Part shown: piece by piece, positions 36,588-44,119 of the stretch | Numbering within the stretch: the first letter of the stretch is position 1 | How the letters are laid out: every line of letters starts with the position of its first letter | The notes under the pieces: model-generated | What the model was told of the DNA's origin: nothing | Databases searched by the model: none | Seen by the model: only the letters and a program-made list of their open reading frames with translations | Position numbers and translations under genes: made by a program | IMG/VR virus record: IMGVR_UViG_3300037521_000317 | Coordinates: 1-44,119 of that record | Strand: one strand, 5' to 3' | Source of the DNA: a virus | DNA length: 44,119 nucleotides

Positions 36588-37416
36588 TGACAATGATGAT
36601 GAGATTATAGCTGAAGGCGGTATACTCCCCCCTCCTATTTCAGTTTTCAACGATTTCAATAAAACTTATTCAGATTTTTCAAAAGAAATGTTTGCCATTT
36701 CCCAAAAAGCCATAAATAGGATTCTTGAGAAATCAAAAACCATAGTGGGAACAGGTAAGAGCTTGTCCGTGATGGCAGGAAATGAGCTTGATGATCTTCT
36801 TGATGACTTAGATTCTTTGGTTACGAATAAAGTGCCAAAAGATATGCAGGATTTGTTCAATAAGACCAATGAAACATCGAATCAGAGATTTAGTGCTAGC
36901 ATGGGTAAAGTTTCAAAGAAATTTAGACTCGGAAAAACATTTACCAATAGAAGAATAAAAGAGATAATGAGAGCATCCATAAAAACGAATGTAGGTTTGG
37001 CTCGTTCTCTGTCTCAGACTCAATATAAGAATATTGAGGAGTTGATATTCAGATCAATTCTAAGCGAGCAAGGGGTAAATATGATAACGTCTAAAATAGT
37101 GGAGCAAATACCAGATATCAAAAACAAAACACGAAAAAGAGCCAATTTTATTGCACAAGATCAAACCAGAAAAGCATACAATAATCTGTCAATAGCAAAG
37201 ATGGCTTCTGTTGGGGTAAACGAATTCCAATGGTTTCACTCGAATGCTGGAAAAGTACCCAGACCTTTCCACAAAACAATGTCGCCCGCGGGTCTCAATA
37301 GGGGTATATTTTCCATAAAGAACCCGCCAATCATTGATGAGAAAACAGGAGAAAGAGGTTTCCCTGGTCAACTTATAAATTGCCGTTGCTTTCCAAAACC
37401 CGTTATAGTAGTGTAG
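36577..37416 (+). CDS. Mu F-like minor head / morphogenesis protein
   Basis: 279 aa overlapping the portal gene by 11 bases. The C-terminal half has the Phage_Mu_F signature: RANFIAQDQTRKAYNNLS, MASVGVNEFQWFHS, then VPRPFHKTMSPAG and finally GFPGQLINCRCFPKPVIV. The N-terminal half is helical. In relatives it attaches to portal and capsid and may be ejected with DNA. Confidence 0.85.
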   Translation: MANNDNDDEIIAEGGILPPPISVFNDFNKTYSDFSKEMFAISQKAINRILEKSKTIVGTGKSLSVMAGNELDDLLDDLDSLVTNKVPKDMQDLFNKTNETSNQRFSASMGKVSKKFRLGKTFTNRRIKEIMRASIKTNVGLARSLSQTQYKNIEELIFRSILSEQGVNMITSKIVEQIPDIKNKTRKRANFIAQDQTRKAYNNLSIAKMASVGVNEFQWFHSNAGKVPRPFHKTMSPAGLNRGIFSIKNPPIIDEKTGERGFPGQLINCRCFPKPVIVV

Positions 37417-37425
37417 GAGAATATT

Positions 37426-37713
37426 ATGAGAATTGAGATAAATGAAGAATTATTGCTTGAAATGTTATCAGATGTACAGCATGAAATATGGCGTGTATCT
37501 AAGAATCGTCTTTTAAGTGTTTTGAAGGATGGTAAGATTCCAAAAGAAAAGTTAGAGGATTGGGAAAAAAATTGTGACAAGGATTATAAAAAATTGACGG
37601 AAGAATTGAAAGAGAAAGATAGGATTGTATCTAGAAAGTTATTACAATGTTTTATAACATACCTAAAAAACAACGGATATGAATATGTCAAGTATGATGC
37701 AAGGAAAAGATAG
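37426..37713 (+). CDS. Hypothetical helical protein, 95 aa
   Basis: GGAG upstream. Helical and charged (EINEELLLEMLSDVQHEIWR, then IVSRKLLQCFITYLKNNGYE). It overlaps the next gene by about 30 bases. No known domain; placed in the head gene block but possibly a recent insertion between F-like and scaffold genes. Confidence 0.5.
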   Translation: MRIEINEELLLEMLSDVQHEIWRVSKNRLLSVLKDGKIPKEKLEDWEKNCDKDYKKLTEELKEKDRIVSRKLLQCFITYLKNNGYEYVKYDARKR

Positions 37714-38920
37714 CGAAAGAAGTTTTGACGGTAACGGATTCCTTCAGGTAAAAGGAAATCCTATAACGAAAGTTTGTGTTTCTGATTACCTTGGTCGAGA
37801 AATATCATCGGACTTAGAGCCTGACAAGGTATACAAGGTATTTAGACCTCCTGAAGTACTAAAAGACCCTGAGACAATAAAATCATTCAAATTATTGCCT
37901 GTTACTGATGGTCATGAGCATTTAGGGGCTAGAGAGGACGGACTAACCCCTGCCGAAGAGAAGGGTGTAGATGGGACTATAGGGAGTGATGTTTTCTTTG
38001 AGGATGGCTATTTAAAAGCGGATATTAAAATATTCTCAGAAGCATTGAAAAGAAAGATTCAATGTGGTAAAAAAGAACTATCAATCGGATATGACAAAAT
38101 TCTAGAGAGGCGTTCAGGAAATTTTAATGGTGAGGATTATGAATTTGTCTTTACAGCAATGAGAGGTAATCATTTAGCTGTAGTTGATAAGGGTCGTATG
38201 GGCCCCGATGTTGCAATTATGGACAGTAAAATATGTATTATCATGAGAGATCGTATAATTGTTGAAAAATGGCTTGACGTAAGCAAAAAAGTCATACATA
38301 ATCAGGACGAAGCTAACAAAAAGGGGGAAAAACAGATGCCAGATAAGGAAAACGAAGAAATGGAAGACAAAAAAGATGAAACAATGAAAGAAAATGAAGA
38401 CGAAAAGGATAAAACTGAAGACAAAAAAGACAAGGAAATGTCAGACACAGACGACACAAATGACAGGTTCGAAAAAAGAATGAAGAAATTTGAAGAGGAT
38501 GTAGGAGAATTAAAAAGTCTATTCAAGGCTAGAGGTTCTTCAGATAAAAAAACTTCAGACTCTGAACTAAAAGACAAAGTAAAAAATATTGTAACAAATC
38601 ATATGGATACGTTAAAGAGTGGTTTCTTAAATGATGCCGTAAAGGATTTGCAAGAAAAGACAGATCTTGCCTCTAGAGCCTCACATCATATCGGTGTATT
38701 CGACCATTCCGACATGAACACAAAACAGGTTGCAAGATATATCGTAGATAAGGCAGGATTAAAATACGTTAAGGATGGTCAAGAGATTACAGCTTGTAAA
38801 GTTTTACTTGACACACAGGGAAAGCAAAAAGAGTATGTTGTAAATGGTAAATCTTCAGATTCTATCGGTGTTAATCTAATCGAAGAGAAAATGAACGCAG
38901 AAATCAATAAAGGTGTGTAA
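37679..38920 (+). CDS. Capsid maturation protease / scaffold (DUF2213-like)
   Basis: 413 aa (start uncertain; in-frame ATGs at 37679, 37685, 37694 and 37697). N-terminal 170 residues match DUF2213: FDGNGFLQVKGNPITKVCVS, DHEHL-like VTDGHEHLGARED, KKELSIGYDKILE and the diagnostic AMRGNHLAVVDKGRMGPDVA. A very acidic/Lys region follows (residues about 215-275), then a helical C-terminus, giving a protease fused to a scaffold. Expected to act on the prohead interior before DNA packaging. Confidence 0.8.
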   Translation: MNMSSMMQGKDSERSFDGNGFLQVKGNPITKVCVSDYLGREISSDLEPDKVYKVFRPPEVLKDPETIKSFKLLPVTDGHEHLGAREDGLTPAEEKGVDGTIGSDVFFEDGYLKADIKIFSEALKRKIQCGKKELSIGYDKILERRSGNFNGEDYEFVFTAMRGNHLAVVDKGRMGPDVAIMDSKICIIMRDRIIVEKWLDVSKKVIHNQDEANKKGEKQMPDKENEEMEDKKDETMKENEDEKDKTEDKKDKEMSDTDDTNDRFEKRMKKFEEDVGELKSLFKARGSSDKKTSDSELKDKVKNIVTNHMDTLKSGFLNDAVKDLQEKTDLASRASHHIGVFDHSDMNTKQVARYIVDKAGLKYVKDGQEITACKVLLDTQGKQKEYVVNGKSSDSIGVNLIEEKMNAEINKGV

Positions 38921-38922
38921 AG

Positions 38923-39438
38923 ATGTCAGCTACTTTTCAAAAAACTGTACAAAGATTTCAAGGTTCAGGTGTTACTGGTTCTCGTAGAAAGGCTGGAGAC
39001 CCTTTTAGGGCAGAGCCTTACTTATTAAATTCTACGGCGTCAGGAGAGCCAAATATTATAGGATTTGCCTATACAATCTTGCCAGGAACGTCGGGAGACC
39101 TTAATGTAGATAATACACAGGTTACAGTAGGTGGAACTGGTGTTTTCGCAGGGATACTTATTAACCCTAACGTGTATCCATCACAAGGGTCATCACTTGG
39201 AGTACTAGAACCAACATTAGAAGTCGCAAACGGTATTACAGGTCAATTTTCGACAATGGGTGAGTTTTTTGTTGGTATAGGTAACGCTGGCACTCAAGGT
39301 GAAGGTGTACATTATAACGATACAACAGGATCACTTGGTGCAGGTGATGCCGGTGTTGGGGAAACGCAAATAGTTGGAGCAGAAATAAATTTAACAACCA
39401 CTTCACCAGGAATTACTTGGATTAAATTAACAGGATAA
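38923..39438 (+). CDS. Capsid cement / decoration protein
   Basis: 171 aa, beta-rich, Gly/Thr/Asn-rich (GVFAGILINPNVYPSQGSSL, GQFSTMGEFFVGIGNAGTQG), lying between scaffold and major capsid genes. That position and pattern fit the structural cement protein that often precedes DUF2184-type capsids. No catalytic motif. Confidence 0.72.
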   Translation: MSATFQKTVQRFQGSGVTGSRRKAGDPFRAEPYLLNSTASGEPNIIGFAYTILPGTSGDLNVDNTQVTVGGTGVFAGILINPNVYPSQGSSLGVLEPTLEVANGITGQFSTMGEFFVGIGNAGTQGEGVHYNDTTGSLGAGDAGVGETQIVGAEINLTTTSPGITWIKLTG

Positions 39439-39452
39439 AGGAAAATATAATA

Positions 39453-40661
39453 ATGGCACAAATGGGTAATGTAAAGCAATATTTTGGAGGCGGAACCAAC
39501 GTATCCGATCACAATACTGTTACATTTAACAGGACAGGAAGAGAATATTCTCAGGTTGATATTGCTTCTAATGAAAATATCGAGCAATATTTACCATTCC
39601 TTTCACAAATGGGTGTGTATGCCTTTTCAAAAGAGGAGTTACAAAATGCAGGATGCAGTGCATCATTTGCAGGATTCGACGGATACGTTGGTGATGATTT
39701 AACGAATATTGTTTTAAAACCTAATCAGGGTATCCCTATACAGTTCTTACAAGTTCTATATCCTGGAGTTGTTAAAGCTGTAACACAGCCTAGAGGGATT
39801 GATAACGTAGCAGGTGTAGTGACTCAAGGTGATTTTGCGACATCTCAAGTCGCACAAAGAGTTCTTGAGCCAATTGGAAATTCCAGACCATATCAGGATA
39901 ATGAATTAACTCAAGTTACTAATTACAACTATAATATTATTACAAGAGATGTAGTTAGATTTGAAAATGGGTCTCAAGTAGGATTCTTAGAACAACTAAT
40001 GGCTTCAAAAATACAAATTAGCCCTATGAATGAGACAAGAATGGCGGCACTTGAATCGTTAGAAATAACAAGGAATGCTGTTGGTTTCTTTGGTTATTCT
40101 GCTAGTTCAACTTTTTCAAACACTTTCGGTATATTAAACGACCCTGAACTATTTACATACCAAACAGTAGCTTTGGGAGGTGGTGGTCAAACGGAATGGG
40201 CTGACAAAACATATCTAGAAATAGTTGCCGACATAAATTTCTTTGTTCAAGGTCTTCTTGATCAATCTGGTGGAGTTGTTAATCTAGTAGAAAAAGATGT
40301 GTCAAACAGGTCTACTTTATTGTTGTCCCAAGCAGTTATAGTTAACCTTAATACAATATCAGAATTCGGACGGTCTGTTAGGCAATATATCAACGAAACT
40401 TATCCAGGTATGAGGATTATTTCTGCCCCAGAATTAGACGGTGCTGATGGTGGTGAGGATGTTGCTTATCTTTATGTGGATAAGGTAAACGATGGCTCTA
40501 CCGATGGAGGCAATACAATAATGCAGATAGTACCTGTTAAATTGCAATCATTTTCAGCTGTACCTGTACTTAAAAATTCTGTAAAATTTGCATGGGCTAA
40601 CGCGACCGCTGGCGTGATGGTTAAAAGACCATATGCCGTTTTCAGAGCTTCAGGTATATAA
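39453..40661 (+). CDS. Major capsid protein (DUF2184-type)
   Basis: 402 aa following the cement gene. The internal pattern fits DUF2184 HK97-fold capsids: QGIPIQFLQVLYPGVVKAVT, QVAQRVLEPIGNSRPYQDNE, a segment AALESLEITRNAVGFFGYSA, and the C-terminal VAYLYVDKV with KFAWANATAGVMVKRPYAV. AAAGGA upstream. It should be the most abundant virion protein. Confidence 0.85.
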   Translation: MAQMGNVKQYFGGGTNVSDHNTVTFNRTGREYSQVDIASNENIEQYLPFLSQMGVYAFSKEELQNAGCSASFAGFDGYVGDDLTNIVLKPNQGIPIQFLQVLYPGVVKAVTQPRGIDNVAGVVTQGDFATSQVAQRVLEPIGNSRPYQDNELTQVTNYNYNIITRDVVRFENGSQVGFLEQLMASKIQISPMNETRMAALESLEITRNAVGFFGYSASSTFSNTFGILNDPELFTYQTVALGGGGQTEWADKTYLEIVADINFFVQGLLDQSGGVVNLVEKDVSNRSTLLLSQAVIVNLNTISEFGRSVRQYINETYPGMRIISAPELDGADGGEDVAYLYVDKVNDGSTDGGNTIMQIVPVKLQSFSAVPVLKNSVKFAWANATAGVMVKRPYAVFRASGI

Positions 40662-40676
40662 AGGATAATATTTAGT

Positions 40677-41048
40677 ATGTTTATTTTTTCAAAAAAACAA
40701 TGTGACACGACTTATAACGTTTATGGGAAATCTGGTGGACGTGGTGTTTCGATTCTCAAAGGAGGAATTTTAGTCAAAGGTCTTCAATCGGACAGAAACA
40801 GAGATGGATACGCAGTTACGGAAGTAAGTAAAGAAGAGTACGATCTTTTGAATGCACATCCAGTTTTTCAACGTCATAGAGAAAGAGGTTTTCTTGAAGA
40901 GGGCGAAAAATTATCTGATAAGAAAAAGATTTTGCCTATGTTAAGTGGAAAAGACCCATCAGCTTTAATGACAGAGAAAGACTTGTCTGATGGCAAGAGT
41001 ACTTCCACCCCTAATATAAGAAAGATTATGCCAAAAGCTAAGGAATGA
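40677..41048 (+). CDS. Hypothetical head-region protein, 123 aa
   Basis: Lies between capsid and adaptor genes. First half (strands STYNVYGKS-like, ILKGGILVKGLQSDRNRDGY) could be a small beta domain; second half is Lys/Ser-rich and probably flexible. AAGGA precedes the ATG. No family recognised. Confidence 0.5.
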   Translation: MFIFSKKQCDTTYNVYGKSGGRGVSILKGGILVKGLQSDRNRDGYAVTEVSKEEYDLLNAHPVFQRHRERGFLEEGEKLSDKKKILPMLSGKDPSALMTEKDLSDGKSTSTPNIRKIMPKAKE

Positions 41049-41051
41049 TTA

Positions 41052-41480
41052 ATGACGGAGATTATTCTAGATATTCCTTTGTTTCGTCTAAGATTCCCTC
41101 AATATGCGGATGATTCGGTTTATACTGATGAGGCTATTCAAAATCAGTATGAAGAAAACAAGTGCATCATATCCAATATTGTCAACAGGAATCTAAGCGA
41201 TGAATGTCTAGAAAGATCTTTATATCTTCTCCTTGCCCATACTCTTTTCTTCATATTGAGGACAAACAAAGGTATAGATAGTGGTAGGGTTTTGTCATCT
41301 ACAATTAAGAACATATCAGTCACCAGAGAATCCACTAGATTGAGTTCTGATTCTGAATATTCAGATTGGTTGAAACAAACGCTATACGGACAAAAACTTA
41401 ATATGATTCTGTACGTTCATAGTAGAGGAGGACTCTACACAGCGGGGAGTCGTCCAAAAAGATTATTCTTTGGTCAATAG
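41052..41480 (+). CDS. Head-tail adaptor (DUF4054-like)
   Basis: 142 aa. Pattern FRLRFPQYADDSVYTDEAIQ near the N-terminus is characteristic of DUF4054, a head-completion protein (gp6-like connector) placed after the major capsid in this module. Helical middle (LERSLYLLLAHTLFFIL) and a C-terminal GQ-ending loop. Confidence 0.78.
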   Translation: MTEIILDIPLFRLRFPQYADDSVYTDEAIQNQYEENKCIISNIVNRNLSDECLERSLYLLLAHTLFFILRTNKGIDSGRVLSSTIKNISVTRESTRLSSDSEYSDWLKQTLYGQKLNMILYVHSRGGLYTAGSRPKRLFFGQ

Positions 41481-41482
41481 AA

Positions 41483-41974
41483 ATGGTAGATAATGTAAAG
41501 GAATGGAAAAAGCTATTTTTTTTCTTACAAGAAGCTAACGAACATAATGTAGAGGTAGGATTCTTTGAAAATTCTAAGTATCCCAGTTTAGGTGACACAA
41601 AAGGTAAGGATGTTTTGGTTGGAGATGTTGCAAGGGCTAATGAATTTGGTTCGAGTAAACAGGGTCGACCTCCTCGCCCATTCATGAGGAACGCACAACT
41701 TGCAAATAGTGCTAAATGGGCAAAAGTATTAGAGAAAAAGTTAAAAGTCGCCACAACAAGGAAAAATTATCAAAATTCTATGCTATTCGTTGGTTCAGTA
41801 ATAGAGGCAGATATAAAGCAATCAATAGAAGATTTTCAGAAGCCATCTTTGGCAGAGTCAACAATAAAAGCAAAAGGTTTTCCTAAACCATTAATTAGCA
41901 CAGCTATTATGTTGAATTCTGTTACACATCAATATGTCAAGTCCAAAAAAGGAAGTAAAAATGATAAAAAGTAA
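41483..41974 (+). CDS. Neck / tail-completion protein, HK97 gp10-like
   Basis: 163 aa. NVEVGFFENSKYPS followed by VARANEFGSSKQGRPPRPFM matches the usual V-A-x-x-x-E-F-G and P-x-R-P-F-M segment of gp10-like tail-completion proteins. A helical C-terminal half follows. Overlaps the next gene by 14 bases. Confidence 0.75.
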   Translation: MVDNVKEWKKLFFFLQEANEHNVEVGFFENSKYPSLGDTKGKDVLVGDVARANEFGSSKQGRPPRPFMRNAQLANSAKWAKVLEKKLKVATTRKNYQNSMLFVGSVIEADIKQSIEDFQKPSLAESTIKAKGFPKPLISTAIMLNSVTHQYVKSKKGSKNDKK

Positions 41975-42323
41975 TGAAATAAAATCTATTAAAGCAGCAA
42001 TAAATTCTTATAATTTGGTATCTATAAATAAAATAACAATGGAAGATGGTATTAGACTGTTCTGTCTTGTTGAGATTTTAAGATCGTTTGATATAGATTA
42101 CGAAAGTGTTAGAAGCTGTAATGGTCTTGATAGAACAGGAACCTATATAGAAGAATTGAATTCATATTTTAAGAAACAAGATGAAACATTGAAATATAAA
42201 CCATCGTTTGAAGTGCAAAAAGAGATTATTAAAAAAAATCCAGACTCATCTTTGAAGGTTAATCCTCTTGTTCCTAGAGAGGTACAAAAAATACCAAATA
42301 ATAACAATTCGTCAAATGTTTAA
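41961..42323 (+). CDS. Hypothetical neck-region protein, 120 aa
   Basis: I start at ATG 41961, which has AAGGAAG upstream; an upstream ATG at 41934 is in frame but inside the previous gene. Helical N-terminus (SIKAAINSYNLVSINKI), charged disordered C-terminus with Asn and Pro. Unknown; may be a connector accessory. Confidence 0.5.
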   Translation: MIKSNEIKSIKAAINSYNLVSINKITMEDGIRLFCLVEILRSFDIDYESVRSCNGLDRTGTYIEELNSYFKKQDETLKYKPSFEVQKEIIKKNPDSSLKVNPLVPREVQKIPNNNNSSNV

Positions 42324-42325
42324 TT

Positions 42326-42700
42326 ATGAGTATACCAATACCAGGATCTAATCTATTTGAATTCGCTACTGACATAATAAATACGGATTCATTCGATTAT
42401 TTTAAATTCAATAGCAGATCCACTAATTTAGTGGGGAATTTCATAACTGTTTTCGACAACCCTGTCACTTTGCAAGGAAGTGTTCAGCCTGTTCAAACAA
42501 TAGAGATGAAAAAGCTTGGGTTGAATTTTAAAAAGCAGTATATCACTATACATGTTTCTACTAATATACTAGACTTTGATAGAGGGACGTCTGGTGATGA
42601 AGTGGTATTTGGTAGTGAAAGATATAAAGTTGAAACATCAGATAAATGGTTTGACATTGACGGATGGCAGGAACTATTATGTGTTAAGATTACTAATTAA
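42326..42700 (+). CDS. Putative head closure / stopper-like protein, 124 aa
   Basis: Beta-rich: TLQGSVQPVQTIEMKKLGLN, FKKQYITIHVS, RGTSGDEVVFGSERYKVE and DKWFDIDGWQELLCVKI. The combination of G-S-V-Q-P, S-G-D-x-V-x-F and D-G-W matches small collar/stopper proteins that lie between DUF4054 and the tail terminator in phages with DUF3383 sheaths. Role by synteny. Confidence 0.65.
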   Translation: MSIPIPGSNLFEFATDIINTDSFDYFKFNSRSTNLVGNFITVFDNPVTLQGSVQPVQTIEMKKLGLNFKKQYITIHVSTNILDFDRGTSGDEVVFGSERYKVETSDKWFDIDGWQELLCVKITN

Positions 42701-42729
42701 TGTCAGGAGATAGGATCTAGAGGTTTTTT

Positions 42730-43278
42730 ATGATTAAGTCTGAAAATACAATATGGCAGATTATAATATCTAACCTTCAAACACTACTGACTGCTAGAGG
42801 TTTTACGGGTTTTGATATATTGCAATCGTATCAACCAACAATACAAGGTGCAGAGGTTACTGATGCAATATACATACATAGACTATCAAAAGAACGTATA
42901 GGATTCCAATCAAGAAAATATACGTATGATAGTCAGAGTGATACATTAACAAAGACAGAAAGTTGGTTTTCCAGAGACAATTTTCAATTGAATGTTCTCT
43001 TAGAAGAAGATGTATCAGACACTAATGCTCAAACTTCTCTTGATGTAATTAAGGGTTGTCTTTTTATCATGCAAAGTTTAGAATGGGTTCAGGCATTAAA
43101 AGAAGAATGTGTAGGGATTTTCAGGATTCCACAGATTGTTGTTAATTACATAGATGATGACCATGGTGAGTATTATAAGGACGATTTGTTAGAATTCTCC
43201 TTAACTTATGAAGAGAGTTTTGATTTAGAGGTTATTCAGGCTGATATAAATGGACAGGTTGTTTTGATAGACGATTAA
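42730..43278 (+). CDS. Putative tail terminator protein
   Basis: 182 aa immediately before the sheath gene, the usual place of the terminator that caps the tube and sheath at the head end. Visible: a long N-terminal helix (TIWQIIISNLQTLLTARGF), a strand DAIYIHRLSKERIGFQSRKY, and a C-terminal strand LLEFSLTYEESFDLEV. The F-x-L-x-x-x-x-x and F-Q-S-R-K-Y pattern is shared by LIC12616-like neck proteins. Confidence 0.65.
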   Translation: MIKSENTIWQIIISNLQTLLTARGFTGFDILQSYQPTIQGAEVTDAIYIHRLSKERIGFQSRKYTYDSQSDTLTKTESWFSRDNFQLNVLLEEDVSDTNAQTSLDVIKGCLFIMQSLEWVQALKEECVGIFRIPQIVVNYIDDDHGEYYKDDLLEFSLTYEESFDLEVIQADINGQVVLIDD

Positions 43279-43291
43279 AAGGGGTTAATAA

Positions 43292-44119
43292 GTGTCAATT
43301 CCACAACAAAGATATGTGAATATAAATTCTATCGTATCAGGGACTTCTGCCGTTCAACAGAGAGAACTTATACTAAGGATTTTCACGACCAATGAATTAG
43401 TCCCGACGACTGGTTCATCTCCAGTAAGTGGGTTGGTTGAATTTACTTCTCTAGGTGACGTTGGAGACTATTTCGGTGATACATCGGAAGAATTCCTAAG
43501 GGCTACATTCTACTTCAATTTCATAAGCAAAACAGGCGTGAAAGCGGACAAGATAGGATACTATAGATGGGCAGATGTTGACACAGCCCCTCAAATATTC
43601 GGGGCATCACAAACACAACTCCTAGCAGACTTCCAAGCAATCACAGATGGTTCATTCTCTATTACATTAGGTGTTATATCTGAAGACATAACTGGTCTTA
43701 ATTTTAGTTCAGATACGTCTTTAGAGGATGTCGCTTTAAGGGTTGAAAGTGCTATCCAAGCGTCAAATGGTGATGTGTTATTCACTGGTAGTACAACAGT
43801 CTTCAATGCATTGGGTTCACAATTTAATTTTGTAGGTGGTGCTACAGGTGCTAACATCATATCTGTCACACAAGCCCCTTCTGGTACTGATATACTGACT
43901 CTTTTGGGGTGGAACTTAAATACAACTGTAATCTCAAACGGTATCGCAACGCAGACAATAACAGAAGTCCTACAATCTTCTTTAAACAATTCAAACAATT
44001 TCGGATCGTTTCTATTTATACCAACATTGACACTTGTACAGGTTACAGAAGCCTCAATATGGAATGTTGCCCCTAACGGAGAGAATAATCAATTTATTTA
44101 CACAGTGCCAGTTTTGAAT
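43292..44119 (+). CDS. Contractile tail sheath protein (DUF3383-like), N-terminal part
   Basis: GTG 43292 follows AAAAGGGG. The frame is open to the last base of the window and continues at base 2 of the window through the 127-bp overlap. The joined protein is 502 aa. The N-terminal domain (PQQRYVNINSIVSGTSAVQQ, then RELILRIFTTNELVPTTG, then LGDVGDYFG) is typical of DUF3383 sheath proteins; the C-terminal part at 2-808 holds the tube-facing domain. Annotators reading the linear sequence would split this gene wrongly. Confidence 0.88.
   Translation, partial: MSIPQQRYVNINSIVSGTSAVQQRELILRIFTTNELVPTTGSSPVSGLVEFTSLGDVGDYFGDTSEEFLRATFYFNFISKTGVKADKIGYYRWADVDTAPQIFGASQTQLLADFQAITDGSFSITLGVISEDITGLNFSSDTSLEDVALRVESAIQASNGDVLFTGSTTVFNALGSQFNFVGGATGANIISVTQAPSGTDILTLLGWNLNTTVISNGIATQTITEVLQSSLNNSNNFGSFLFIPTLTLVQVTEASIWNVAPNGENNQFIYTVPVLN
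43993..44119. repeat. Terminal direct repeat, copy 2
   Basis: Identical to bases 1-127. Removing one copy gives the true circular sequence. Confidence 0.95.

Noticed and set aside
43591-43998. 135-aa minus-strand open frame near the window end
   Set aside because: It lies antisense within the sheath gene, and the + frame is supported by family pattern and by continuity across the circular join.

Overview
The window is a complete, circularly assembled genome of an AT-rich tailed phage with a contractile (myovirus-type) tail. Its last 127 bases (43993-44119) repeat the first 127, and the tail sheath gene reads in frame across the join. The unique genome is therefore about 43,992 bp, closed or circularly permuted. 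Two genes encode Ros/MucR zinc-finger regulators, a family known essentially from Alphaproteobacteria, and the single tRNA resembles an alphaproteobacterial initiator tRNA. A low-GC alphaproteobacterial host is the best guess; I cannot name a genus.

Layout. (1) 32.8 kb to the end, continuing into 1-9.5 kb, all on +: the virion operon. The order is TerS, an ankyrin-like protein, TerL, DUF1073-type portal, Mu-F-like head protein, DUF2213-type protease/scaffold, cement protein, DUF2184-type major capsid, DUF4054-type adaptor and other neck proteins, DUF3383-type sheath, tube, chaperones, short tape measure, Dit-like protein, plug, hub, Gp138-type spike, gp25-like protein, baseplate J, DUF2612, tail fibre and fibre-assembly protein. 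(2) 9.5-10.2 kb: a strong hairpin, a CAU-anticodon tRNA, then about 0.5 kb without genes that looks like one structured non-coding RNA with its own promoter and terminator. (3) 10.2-12.2 kb: lysis cassette (T4-lysozyme-type endolysin, holin-like protein, two small membrane proteins) with a MESH1/SpoT-like HD protein inserted. (4) 12.3-17.8 kb: tightly overlapping small accessory genes, many membrane or charged. (5) 17.86-19.1 kb: a divergent pair of beta-rich, virion-like proteins outside the structural block. (6) 19.1-22.4 kb: XRE regulator, RecE-like exonuclease, a Rep_3-like plasmid initiator, three DnaA boxes and three identical 21-bp iterons. (7) 22.5-31.9 kb: an operon of more than 20 small genes, many of them paralogues sharing one ribosome-binding junction, plus recombination genes (DUF1351-like protein, Sak4-like ATPase) and two MucR genes. 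(8) 31.9-32.8 kb: cI-like repressor and a second leftward gene, facing the terminase operon across overlapping divergent promoters.

Reading it together: Rep, the DnaA boxes and the iterons form a plasmid-type origin. I recognise no integrase, transposase or protelomerase, so the phage may persist as a plasmid prophage under two XRE repressors and two MucR proteins. The exonuclease and the Sak4-like annealase would make a recombination pair. The least explained parts are the structured RNA, the shuffled family of small proteins, the degenerate alarmone-hydrolase-like gene, and the Cys-x-x repeat gene with an in-frame extension beyond its amber codon.
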